Shown: positions 35,458 to 46,661 of the stretch, in pieces | Numbering within the stretch: the first letter of the stretch is position 1 | How the letters are laid out: each line of letters begins with the position of its first letter | Assembly (NCBI RefSeq): GCF_964340395.1 | Contig: NC_135557.1 | Location: forward strand, 13,068,546 to 13,116,045 | DNA from: Glandiceps talaboti | Taxonomy: Eukaryota; Hemichordata; Enteropneusta; Spengelidae | Length of the DNA: 47,500 bases | Direction: 5' to 3' | The notes under the pieces: model-generated | What the model was told of the DNA's origin: nothing | Database searches by the model: none | What the model saw: the letters and a program-made list of their open reading frames with translations, nothing else | Made by a program: the position numbers and the translations under genes

Positions 35458-35880
35458 GAAGTAAATTAGCTGTTGAGCGAATGTTTGATTTTGATTTCTA
35501 TGGGAACGCTGAGAAGGCGAAAAAAAAGTTCCAGTAGAACAGGGATGATTCTGTTTTATTTTATTTGTCATATCTGACGTCTCCATGCCATTGTTTACTG
35601 AAGTAAATAGGTTGATGATCGAATGTTTAGATTATGGTTTCTATGGGAACGCTGAGACGGCGAAAATAGTACCAGTAGACCCGGGGTGATTCATGTTTTT
35701 GATCTGTCCTGTTTGAAGTCAACATGCAATTGTTTGCGAAAGTAAATCGGCTGCGGCTGACGAGAGAATGTTTAGGTTACAGTTTCTATGGGAACGCTGA
35801 GACAGTGAAGAAAGGATCTGGTAGAACAGGAGTCCATTGGGTTTATGATCTCTCCTGTTTGACGTCACATAGGTGAGGTT
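35458..35880 (+). repeat. Three copies of the 140-base tandem repeat (unit C)
   Basis: Copies start near 35,458, 35,599 and 35,739. They correspond one to one with the three copies of unit B. Copy 3 has a short duplication of GCTG (GGCTGCGGCTGA). Confidence 0.85.
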
Positions 35881-36955
35881 TGCACATATTTACGTGATAT
35901 ATAATCAATCAAAATGCCACGTAGAATACGACAAAATAGATCCCCATTAATCATTGGGTCATAGAGCTTAATTAATGACTGTCACTGACACTTTCACTAA
36001 CAGGACTGATAAACGATAGGATATATGACACCGTCAAAATATTATCTTCATGGAAGAATTAATTGATACTAAACTCAATCTGGTCGATCATCCATATTTC
36101 TAAGTGCTCATTCTATTTACACACATTTTTTTTATTACGTAAACTTACGAGTTTCAACCAACGCACAGCCCGCAAAATTAGTTCCAAACATAGCATTCAC
36201 GCAATCTGTCAACAAAATAAAAATAATTACATATGCACTTAGATGATCATGCAAGGAAATATTCGTGAGATATAAAGGCATGAAACATCCATGCCAAGCA
36301 GAAGTCGGTTTCTATTTAAAAGTTGTGTTGAAGCATAACGAAAGTTAAAATATTCCATTATCGGCTTGAATGTCAAAGTACATGAACCCACCGACATTGC
36401 TTCATTCTGAATACAAGGGGAACATGCGCTGTTTTGTCGTATAAATAAACTTCTGTACACCTCTAATTAATACGAGTTTGGGAATATCTCCAGACCTGTA
36501 GATGATTATAAAATACAATTTCGGTAGAGTTTATTTCTGGTTTAGATAAAAATTCACCAGTGCAATTTCGAGATACAATTCACATTAGTAGTGCAGCTAC
36601 AATAGCGGTAAGTACGGTGAGTTTGACCGGGGTTCGGCTTCGTTAAAGTTTCGAGACACCGTCTGAATGCAGGAAACTTGATTCTTTTAACCAGTGAGAG
36701 GGCAATTCTTATCTTAGTTGGATAATTTTAAAATACGCGAAACATTAACGTTTACATAGTATGATAACTTCACTGTCAAACTTAATGTCGCTGGGAATGT
36801 TATAGAATTCGAATGATTCCGTCTTCTGAAAATCGAAGACAGTGAGTAAGAAATGTCTGGTACTTATGAAGTCCGTATAGCACGGGTAGCCATCCACAGC
36901 AATCAGCAATTGTTGAATCACAGGTATTTTGAAACCTCCATGTTTGTTTGATGTC

Positions 36956-37143
36956 ATATCATTCGTAGTCAACCTGTAAACTCGAACGACTAGTGTTACT
37001 AGGCTATTTGCTATGACCCTAACTGACATTTTGATTTGGAATTTCGCTGTCCTATTTCAAAATCAAATGTCAGGATAGCAAATAGCGTTGATCAGTGCAG
37101 TAGCGCTAGTCCTTCGAGTCTACAAGTAAGTTTATATCATTCG
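36956..37143. mobile_element. Palindromic MITE in unit C with perfect 10-base target duplication
   Basis: The element covers about 36,966-37,133 and is flanked on both sides by ATATCATTCG exactly. Arms: CTAACTGACATTTTGATTTGGAA on the left and TTTCAAAATCAAATGTCAGGATAG on the right (read on the other strand). The central loop is only about ten bases, so single strands could fold into a long hairpin. Confidence 0.8.
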
Positions 37144-37389
37144 ATGAATACAAATAATCCGCCTTACATAATATCAGATTCCCTATTGTGTGACTTCGGT
37201 CCACGGGGTCAAAGTACGTCAAGTAGATGTTATAATATTTTTATCAAATATCTACTATATGTGTTGTTATCAATATTATGTCAAAGTTGAAGTAAATACA
37301 GAGATACGTAAAAACACATTTTGATAAGTTAATGTGAGATGAACAAACCTAAATAATATTGTCGAAAAAAAGGGAAATTATCTTGAAAA

Positions 37390-38150
37390 AGTATGGGGGA
37401 AACTTCTGTCGACTATTGCGAGAGCTTTCAAGCTACTTCAAATCGTCACTTTTTATGTTTCAGTCGTCCGAGGGAAGCCTTGTCGTACCATAAGTAGGTA
37501 CGCGGGTTGGGGTAGGGGTTGGGGTTATTATACATGGTATCTCGTACATGCGATCGCCACCCACTCGTATAATCAGTATACGTGCAAATATGGGCAACGA
37601 CTTTAGTGAAAAAAAATGGTTTTCTACTGAACTAAATTTCAAACAATATGCATGATCGAGTTATTGGACCTCAGACAACCAACACAATAGTCTGAGGTTG
37701 GGCGAAAAAGTTTGCTATAAATCCGGCGTGGATCTGTTATACATACACTCGTGTATGTACAAAGTTACCATGCACGATTTGTGAAAGCCAACCCTGGTTA
37801 AAATTATTTCAGTATACAATTATAACATTTGAACTAACAATGAGTTGTCTAGTAGCATGACGTGTCGCATGTACAAAACTTATGATACATGTAGAATATT
37901 AGGTGTACAAAATTAAATTTAGAAATTGGTATTTCAGAAAAGCACCAGTGAAATGTTTTCCAAATCAATTATATTATTGTGTGTATGTATGCTTTCCTTT
38001 GAACACATAGTTTATATTGCCCCCATTACTATTTTCATATCGCTATCGTATTCGTGTATCAAGGAGGCCCAAAACGTAACGCTATGCGTAGAGTGTCCGT
38101 CTTGCTTCTGGTTCAAGCTATATTGCTTCAATAGCGGCCGGATAAAGTTA
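37390..38150 (+). repeat. Duplicated tail Y, copy 2
   Basis: It matches 28,861-29,640. The frame at 37,926-38,201 opens because of substitutions, and its counterpart in copy 1 is closed, so it is not supported as coding. Confidence 0.8.
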
Positions 38151-38268
38151 CAAATCACAGACACCGAGCGAAAGCAATTCTCATTATATGGTTTTGTCTA
38201 AGCTTGTAACAAAACTAGGGGAACACTGACTGTCTAGCTAGTCTGTGGGTGCCTGTCTGTCTGTCTCC

Positions 38269-38293
38269 GTATGTATGTATGTATGTATGTATG

Positions 38294-38323
<30 letters not shown>
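38269..38323 (+). repeat. GTAT microsatellite
   Basis: About thirteen uninterrupted GTAT units, preceded by a short CTGT run. Confidence 0.97.
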
Positions 38324-38324
<1 letters not shown>

Positions 38325-38847
38325 GTCAAGAACAATCGTACGAATTATTTTTTACACGCTCCATGTTGTAATCGTTGAAGGTGCTGCCGTCAGTGCAGTT
38401 GTGTACTAATATAATTGGTTGTAATAAACAAAAGAATCGTTGATTTTTTAAAAAAATGATAGGCTAGGCAGAAAAAAGTACTTTATGGATGTATAGACGA
38501 GACATCCCCAAATTTATTTCCATGCTTTAACATAAAAATGAGAAAATTTATATATTTTTGTGACAAATAACGTGAAAACTAAACGTCATACGCAATTACC
38601 AGGCTGCCATTAGTCGAAACGTGTTCTAAATGAAATATTAATTGTAATATATGTAAATGAGCAATTCCAAATACGACCTGAGTAATACTAGGATGAGTTC
38701 GAGCTGTATTATGAATAATTTCAATAAATATGGGGCTGATACGCACTGATGAGGATATTTCGTCTGTCTTGTCTGTCACTCTGATTAACAAACATTCAAT
38801 GATAGAAGCATGATCACAATTTGTACAGTGGTGAGACCTAAGAAAAT

Positions 38848-39150
38848 TGTTTGGTTCTGGTTACGCGTCCCCACCTAGTTTTTTACTGGCGACCCTAAAC
38901 TTATTTTTATGTTTTCGATAAAAAAATAATAAAATTGTGAAAATTGTGAAGACTCGCGAGAAATAGTGGAAGTGGAAACTGACACCATCTTAAAAAGGCA
39001 ATTTAAAACTGTTCTTCCAATCTGTGATGGCTATACATCTGATGGGAAGAAACCAATAATGCAGAGACCATACGAAAAACAACAGAAAACTCTTAAATGA
39101 ACAAAATAGAATAAAAAATATGACAACAAATCTACCTACTCCTATTCTAA
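38848..39150 (+). repeat. Dispersed repeat family R, copy 3
   Basis: Same orientation as the intron 3 copy (8,869-9,220) and inverted relative to 5,190-5,515. Landmarks GCGACCCTAAACTT, AATAATAAAAT, GAAATAGTGGAAGTGG, TCCAATCTGTGATGGCTATACATCTGAT and AACAACAGAAAACTC. Confidence 0.8.
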
Positions 39151-39299
39151 AATTGAGCGTAATCGGAATCACACAATTTGTTTAGGCCTGACAGCAAACA
39201 TGTTGAGTATGTAACTTTGTATTGCGTATCATGATGTTCCCTACCTTCGAATTCCAACAATGTACACTAAACTCGTGACTCAGAAAATGTTTTCAATTA

Positions 39300-41540
39300 A
39301 TGAACCTCGATTTCTGTAAAGTAGGGGAGTTTAAAACAACGAGTAGTTAACGTTATACAAATATATGATCTCCAACGTCTCTTTGTTTAGAATAAACCGA
39401 AGACTTCACTGCGTTACAGGGGTGGTTGAGTATGTACAAACAAAAACCGAGACAAACGCTGTTCAAATATTTCGGTATCCCGAAAAACATTCCACTAGAC
39501 GAATCACATGTTTTGAACGCTACCATGGCCAGTTGCTTGACATGATTATTTTATGAATTCTGATGGATAAAAGTAATGATATTTCATTGTGATGAAATCA
39601 TATGCATTCATCTATCTAGCTATAGAGCTACATGTATTCTGCCCCGCTTTAATATCGGGTGCAAGGTATGTCCAGTAGAACGTGAAATTCCAACATTCAA
39701 CAGGTATCCCAAACCAATGAGAACATATGTTAGAACACACAAACACACACGTTCGTTCGTTCATACATACATACATACATACATACATACATACATACAT
39801 ACATACATACATACATACACTGATGTTGAGGTATGCACAGACAAATAAACACAAACAAATAAATGAGTAAATAAATAAATAAATAAATAAATTTAAATAA
39901 ATAAACACAAACTGATCGATGCTGAAGCATTCTGAATTTGCTTTTATGTACATACTTAAGCCAACGTTAAGAACTGGTTTCAACAATCTCTCCAGCCGTC
40001 TACTGTCACTATTTTCAAACTAAGTTCATTCAATTCTGTCTTCATATAAATCACCAACAGATATATGCAGCAGTACTATAACTGACGTCCAATCCCCTCC
40101 CTCTAACATTCATTGACATCGAAATGGGTCAGTCAAAATATAAATCTCCGGCAACTGTGTAGCTAACAAAGGTGGATGGTGATCAGTAGTCGACAATAGT
40201 TTTATTTCCACCATGTCTGCTCGGAGTGCTCTCTTGTTGGAAAAGCAATGAGGTTAGAGGTTAATGATGTGAAACAGTTTACTCATGTGATCGTTTGCAT
40301 TTCTGTCAGTAAACGCGGCAACAAATTCCTATAGAGACCATATGCTCATATTGCAGTGAGTTCAATGTTTGGATTATTCGTCGTTGCCGTCCTAAAATAT
40401 GTTATTGGAACAACCTTTGGATTGTAGAAGTTCAACTTCAAGAAAAGGTAGGTGTTTCTCTAGTTCATATGTTGGAACCGGAAAATCGCATATTGCCTCA
40501 TTTGTCACTGTTTTCCAATGGTTATCGCCGTCACTGGAATTCCCGTGTAAGAAACATGCGTGCATGTATATAAGGAAGGAGTGTTAGCATTTTTGAACCG
40601 AGGGCAAAACGAGTAAATGAAAATGCGAAATAACGATATACACTGTCTGGCCTTTTAGATGACTAGTCAAAAAAATTATGTGCGATTAATTTCACTAAAT
40701 GACACGGACAACCAAAACAAAATAAACCGTTTCAAATTTGAATTTAGCAATCGCCTATGTTGTTCTTAATATCGCTTGATCCTACACGAGCTGGTAATCG
40801 ATTTTTCTCATGTAAGTATAAATATAGAAATATAAACGTTGCATCACAATAACCACATGATGCGGCCGATAATGGCATTAAATACACGAATATTTGTCTT
40901 GAAACAACGTTGAATTAGCTTTACATTCATGATAATTTACAATAAATAATTTTTATCTAAACAAAACTCCACACAGATACCCCACCCCACCCCTTCTCTT
41001 GGCATCAAACCAAACAAAGAACCCCAAAGACAAGCCAGATGCGATACGGTAGTGATATATTGGTTAAGATAAAAGATAGGATGAACGAGACTTCAACATT
41101 CATTTGAGAAAATGACACGCGAGAATTGTCCGGGATTCTCGTCTTGGGATATATCTTTTTGCAGGAGCATTATACATTGTTTGTCAGCTTCAAGCTACAG
41201 AAGGCAGATGAACTCAGTGACCTTATTCAACACTTTGTTGAAATAAAGATCACATGAACGGTTAACCTGACAAACGACTTAATGGATGATACTGCTTTGC
41301 AATCAATAACCGAGACGGCCTCTTTTCTGCTTCGGTCAATTTACGATGTACACAATGTTTCAAAAATGCTTGAATAGCCGTTACTATTTTCAACAGTGGG
41401 GTCATAGGGCACTAGAAGACAACGGGGACAGAAACCTGAAAAGAGGCAGCCATATAAAATGTAATGGTCTTTAATAACTAGGTGAAATTTACAAACACCT
41501 ATATATCGTGTTTTGGAGAGTGAGGTCATCTAAAGCGTAG
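39300..41540 (+). repeat. Duplicated block P, copy 2 (longest)
   Basis: It aligns with 22,740-24,330. Its last part (41,020-41,530: GACAAGCCAGAT, GACTTCAACATT, TTTCAACAGTGGGGTCAT, AGCCATATAAAAT, GGTGAAAT) aligns with 42,395-42,840. It includes the short frame MFGLFVVAVLKYV near 40,367 with a donor-like GTAGGT near 40,448, and the microsatellites near 39.8 kb. Confidence 0.8.
39762..39904 (+). repeat. CATA and AAAT microsatellites
   Basis: An uninterrupted CATA run at about 39,762-39,819, and an AAAT run at about 39,869-39,903. Long Tyr-Val-Cys-Met frames on the minus strand are artefacts of these. Confidence 0.95.
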
Positions 41541-41950
41541 GTCTTATGTCAAGCCAATGGCTAATGATTTCATACTATCAATCGCCGATACTACATTTGT
41601 CCGTGTCTTCAATCAGAAAATTCCTAGACATCTTATTTTTGGTGCGGTATTTAGTTGAGTAATTTCATCATACTTATAGCTAATGAGGTGAATATCTATG
41701 ATTTTAATACATGAATATATAGAGTCATGCATTCAAATGAACATTTAAATTGATAATCGACTTGAATATCAAAATTTCACATTTGTATTCCAGTATAACA
41801 TTCTACATAATATGTATGTTTTTCCATTGTGTTGATTTGTTGGCTAGGTGGTTGGATGTTTGTCTAGCTAGCTAGCTACTTGGCTGGCTGGCTATGTAAG
41901 TGATTGGTTGGTTGGTTCGTTCGTTCGCTCGGTCGTCGGTTGGTGTCAGT
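41541..41950 (+). repeat. Duplicated block Q, copy 1, ending in a GGCT/GGTT tract
   Basis: It matches 44,895-45,480 in order: AATGGCTAATGAT, ACTATCAATCGCCGATACT, AAAATTCCTAGACATCTTA, GGTGCGGTATTTAGTTGAG, GAACATTTAAATTGATAATCGA and GTGTTGATTTGTTGGCT. The tetranucleotide tract occupies about 41,840-41,946. Confidence 0.85.
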
Positions 41951-42239
41951 CCACAACTTAAAATTTCGAAGTCGTCGTTGATTGGGTCAGACATTCATGA
42001 GGAAACTGATGACAAATTTCGTGTCGTGATTAGCGTCCATAGATACCAACTTGCTATAGACCCCTTCCCTGACCCGCACTCCCACACACAATTCATCCAA
42101 TTCAAGAAACGTGTAAACAATGGCAATACAACAGTAAACGCTGAAGTGAATTTTTTTAGAAGACGAGCCAAACTGTTAAAAATATGTTACCAGATATGAC
42201 ATGCTTCTACACAAGTTTGTAAATGATGTGTGTCATTCA

Positions 42240-42850
42240 TTTCGAAATTTAATAATTTTAACCTTGCATCAGATTCATAAACTTATTTGTTGCAACAACG
42301 TCGAGGTGGCTTTATATTATAATCCTAATGTCGATCCGGAAAATTTCCCATAAATACTACCCCCAACGCCACCCATCCCTCTAAATCCCAATATACCCTC
42401 AAAGACAAGTCGGATAAGATAATGTAACGATATAAAAGGTAGAATAAATACGACTTCAACCAAGACTATAAGAAGTGAAAATTGCACGGTGTATTGTCGG
42501 AGAATATTTGCCTTGTCTGCGCATTACACCCTTTTTATGGGCGATGATACTTCAATGCTTAAGTTTAGAGATGTGACATCAACAATCGATTGAATTGAAA
42601 AGTTAGTTGTACAATTAATACCCAGACTACATCTTTTCATCGTCAGTCAAATTACAGTGTGTAGACTGTTTCAAACTGATTTATACTGTTAGTATGTTGT
42701 TCTCAACAGTGAGGTCATTTACAACGAAATACAATGGGGACCATGCTTGAAAAGAAGGAGCCATATAAAATATACTGGTCTCGTGTGAGACACCACAACT
42801 TGGTGAAATCTAAAATACATATATTTTTTTTGAAGAGCGGTGATCATTGA
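42240..42850 (+). repeat. Duplicated block P, copy 3 (partial)
   Basis: It matches the second half of copy 2, from the AACAACGT-GA stretch near 40,900 onward: GACAAGTCGGATAAGAT, GACTTCAACCAAGA, TTGTCGGAGAATATTTGC, CTCAACAGTGAGGTCATTTA and GGAGCCATATAAAATAT. Confidence 0.7.
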
Positions 42851-43489
42851 TATATTTGTGTTTAAATGTTTAATAAATATGTACCATTAAACATACTTTT
42901 GACACTTACAGACTAATAAATGTCAACTAACACTATTACCGCCACTCGGTTGTGCTATAAATCCATACTCTATAAGAAAACCATTCAAAGGTTAGTTTGT
43001 ATACTTAATTTGCATACTGATGAGGTAAATTATATGTTAATATCTGGAAAAAACAGCTATTATATTGTTTGGGTAATACATATGTATGCTATTAGAATCT
43101 AGTGCTTTATTTAATGGAGTTGAAATAGTTGCATACACATCACTCAGGAAGAAGCTTGAAACTACCTGTCAATCACTATTCACACCTTACAGTTTTATGT
43201 ACATTACCAGATTTAAACTGAATTCCTTCCGTAAGGGCAAAGTTTTGAGACTGTCGTTCCTACAGACAATTGTTGGAATACAACAGAACATAAGCAACAA
43301 GTTATTTTTTCTCATTGATTGCTATTTGCCCATTGCTGTTAGTGATCTCCAGGCCAACAACAGCATGTATGTGAAGCTTTATAGAACGTTGTAGCATAGC
43401 ACTCACCGTAGAAAGAGTTTTAAAGGCCACCCAAAAAATTGTTTCTGGTCAGCGACCATCACTTAAGTACCCCCTTCCCGAGAGTGACT
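42851..43489. other. No gene supported
   Basis: It holds an open plus-strand frame at 43,086-43,394 (102 codons) with no recognised domain and no similar copy in the window. A stretch near 43,440-43,490 (GGTCAGCGACC) precedes the duplicated block. Confidence 0.3.
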
Positions 43490-43870
43490 TTTTTGCAGGT
43501 AAATATTATATTAAATCGCATATGACAATCAAGTGAGCAATCACTAGTATGACTCATGACATGACTAAGGGTAAAAACATGCATAGGAAACATTCATTCA
43601 CAATTAGCATCATCATTGCAACGTCTCTATAAATTTAAAGTCGCATAAATTATACGTTTTCACCTATAGATATAGTTACTAGGTGAGCAGTATATGTCCA
43701 ATAGTAATGTCAAACGCAATTCTTGATAGATATCGCTTATTTAAAAAATGTGTTGAAATAGAGCCGTGGGGCAAATCCAGGGTCGGTCTTCTAAAGAGGC
43801 GGGAAGCTTTTCTCCATTGATTGTGGCGTTAGTGACGGATATAAACAAACGCTTCCATCCATGACACAGA
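43490..43870 (+). repeat. Duplicated block, partner at 3.05-3.44 kb
   Basis: Same order of landmarks as at 3,050-3,440: TTTTTTGCAGG, GACTCAT-ACATGA, GTGAGCAGTATATG, AATTCTTGATAG, GGATATAAACAAA and TTCCATCCA. Confidence 0.75.
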
Positions 43871-43959
43871 CAGCCGAAAGAAATCAAAATCTTTTAAAAA
43901 TTAATTGTAGTAACTGACTAAGGGTTGTCCGGTTACATGGTATGTCCCAACACGGGCTT

Positions 43960-44110
43960 GTAATTGACAGTTGTTATTCATTTATAAATATATAAATGTT
44001 AACGTTGCATCACAATACCCACGGGATATGGCCCTAAATCCATAAATTAAGAAACAACATTGAGGTAAATTTATATCAATTTTTAATTACATATTGAAAT
44101 TATCTAATCA
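43960..44110 (+). repeat. Duplicated block P, copy 4 (short fragment)
   Basis: TATAAATGTTAACGTTGCATCACAATA... followed by GAAACAACATTGA resembles 40,835-40,920 (ATAAACGTTGCATCACAATAACC, GAAACAACGTTGAA) and more distantly 23,830-23,890. Confidence 0.6.
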
Positions 44111-44159
44111 TGGCTTTAATTTGAAAATACCATATTATCAAGACCAGTGCATCATGTAC

Positions 44160-44820
44160 ACATTGAACCTTGCACACCCCTGTAACATTCACATACCTAG
44201 AACAGGGTTGTGCACGTAGCTGTGCTAGCTCAGTGGAGCCATGGGGACTGTACCAGCTTTGTGTACAATATCCCTGTAACAGCTCTAGCTGGCCAACACA
44301 CTAGGCGGAACATACCCAGATTTGACAGATGTGTAACTGGTATGCCAACATCAATGTAAAATGGATGTGAAAATAGCAATGCAGTTTTTACAACATCCAT
44401 GTACAAGAGCTTTTTCCCACAGTCATGCATGTTCCAACTATGTTTGCATAACTATAACAGGTATTTCCCACAGCCATGTTTCAGCTATGTTAGCATAGCT
44501 GTAACAGTGGGATTCCTACAGCAATGTACCAGCTATGTGAGGAATGCTAGTCAGATATGAACAAAAGGGTTGCTACAGGGTATTATTCCACCATAGCTGT
44601 TACATGTATGTGCATAACTGTGTGCTAGGTATAACGTACACAGCTACGGTACTGGGATGTGATAAACAGTCGTGGCACAGAGGCGATATTCCAAATCCAT
44701 GCAACATGCATATTTTTCACAACTATGTACCAGTGCCGTGGAAAAATATACCCTGTAACGGGGCTGTTAAGCAGACAGCTGGTACGTAGCTGTGCTCTTC
44801 TTCCTAGCACTAACTTAAAG
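44160..44820 (+). repeat. Degenerate tandem repeat of about 50 bases with CAGCTATG/CATAGCTG dyads
   Basis: Units containing CCCACAG-CATG, CAGCTATGT, GCATAGCTGTAACAG recur loosely between about 44,170 and 44,790. The clearest are near 44,415, 44,467 and 44,512. At 44,479-44,498 the arms CAGCTATG and CATAGCTG flank a four-base centre. It lies between blocks P copy 4 and Q copy 2. Confidence 0.55.
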
Positions 44821-44879
44821 TTAGAGAGGCCAACATATAGAGATGGACGCAAACCCATTCAGCAGTCCATTGAAATAAA

Positions 44880-45480
44880 AGTCATCTAAAGCTTAGGTTA
44901 ACAGACAAACCAATGGCCAATGATGTCGCACTATCAATCACCGATACTGCATTTGTTCGTGTCTTCGAATTCAATCAGAGAATGGTGGTCAGACTGTAAA
45001 CAAGTGGATGTATAACAAATAAAAGAAAATAGGGACAAAGCTTGATAAAATACAGCCGTATAAAAAGTACCAGTCTCGAGTCAAACACATTAAATATGTG
45101 AACGTGAAAATTCCTAGACATCTTATTTTTGGTGCGGTATTTAGTTGAGTAATTTAGTAGCTAATGAGGTGAATATCTGTGATTTTAACTCATAAATATA
45201 TAGGATCATGCAGTAAAATGAACATTTAAATTGATAATCGATATATCAAACTTTCACAATTGTATTGATGTATAACATTCTAAATGATAATGTATGTTTT
45301 TCTATTGTGTTGATTTGTTGGCTGGCTGGCTGGCTGGTTGTTTGGTTGGTTGGTTGGTTGGTTGGTCGTTTAGCTAGCTAAATAGTTGGGTGGCTGGCTG
45401 GCTAGGTGATTGGTTGGTTGGTTGGTTGGTTCGTTCGTTGGCGGGCGGATGGGTGGCCTGGTTGGGTGGCTGCCTGGTTA
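44880..45480 (+). repeat. Duplicated block Q, copy 2, ending in a GGCT/GGTT tract
   Basis: Partner of 41,541-41,950. Relative to copy 1 it has an extra piece at about 44,978-45,100, itself similar to the GGGACA-AGC-TGA-AA and CCGTATAAAA part of block P. The tetranucleotide tract covers about 45,315-45,480. Confidence 0.85.
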
Positions 45481-46515
45481 GTATGCTACTTGGCTGTTGT
45501 GTTGACTTGCAGTTTGCTAGATGAGTGAATGAACTGATGGGAGATAGGATTGATGGATGAACACAAGATTGATAGAACTGCCAAAAAGATGTGAATTCAC
45601 TGTGTTTTACTATCAACTTGTTTTACATTTTTAATTTTATTTAACGACAAGCTCACTGTAATTGCGGCGTTAGGGTCTACATCCTTCACAGTTACCCATG
45701 TTAACTCACATAGCCCTTTTTAAACCATATAAATTTATCTAAAATTGTCATTCTAAAAACTGAATGAGCCGTGAGGTTTTTTCTTTCATCTTCGATCAAC
45801 TTTTGTTGTTACATACATTGTCATCCGGCGAGAGTATGTTAATATTGGCAAAATAATTTGACTTGGCAGCTTTAATTGTCAGTACTAGCCCTGCCACGAA
45901 TCCAGGTCTATTTTAATAATATGGCCCGAAAGAGCAAAAAAATTAAGTGATGAAAGAAAGTGTGTTAGAAGTTCATTGTACATTACTATAACGACATCAA
46001 CAATGGTACTGTCCTTTAACAAAAAACGCAGAGAAAAGGCAATTTACTAAAATTATAAAGAGATATGAAAGTTTCTATTCATATTGTTCATACATATTGT
46101 TCAATCAAAATTAATAAAATTCCCCAGCCATACATACAAAGTGACTTCATGCAAACTTTGGAAAATCGTAGTGGACCGTGGATAATTTCGCAATGTGTTT
46201 CAACTTTGCTGGATAGCAAACATTGCAATATCCACCCACTGCATGAGATTTTGAGACTGTTAGTATACATAATTGATCATAAATGTATTGATGCAACCAC
46301 TAAAATCCCTCAAAATGCACACATCAAAGTTTCAAAGCATTGGTTTGACATTCATAATTAAATTAATGACGTAATATCTTCGTGACTATCGCACAATAGA
46401 TCCGCATCTACCTTTTCAAACCTCCTCCCTCACTTTATCCAAGAACATGTCAAATTAAATACGAAAAGATTGATAGTTTTAGGATAACAGAAATAATGAT
46501 CAGCAATTTAAAAAA
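45481..46515. other. No gene supported
   Basis: An open plus-strand frame at 46,065-46,361 (98 codons, with pieces such as SKHCNIHPLHEILRLLVYI) has no recognised domain and no splice support. Otherwise nothing is seen. Confidence 0.3.
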
Positions 46516-46518
46516 GTG

Positions 46519-46597
<79 letters not shown>

Positions 46598-46661
46598 TTA
46601 TACTTTTTGTTTTTGTTTGTTTGTTTGTTTGTTTGTTTGTTTGTTTGTTTGTTTGTTTATT
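46519..46661 (+). repeat. ATTT and GTTT microsatellites
   Basis: About twenty ATTT units (46,519-46,599) followed after ten bases by about thirteen GTTT units (46,609-46,661). Open frames rich in Phe-Ile-Tyr-Leu across it are artefacts. Confidence 0.97.

Larger units (their letters stand above)
33443..37300 (+). repeat. Segmental duplication unit C
   Basis: A direct tandem copy of unit B. Within 34.9-36.2 kb the two are very similar (for example the stretch ending GACACCGTCAAAATATTATC, near 32,180 and 36,044), so B and C separated later than A. It is followed by tail Y copy 2. Confidence 0.88.

Noticed and set aside
37926-38201. 91-codon plus-strand frame in tail Y copy 2
   Set aside because: The paralogous sequence at 29.43-29.64 kb has stops in the same frame.
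39612-39986. 124-codon minus-strand frame
   Set aside because: Most of it translates CATA and AAAT microsatellites.
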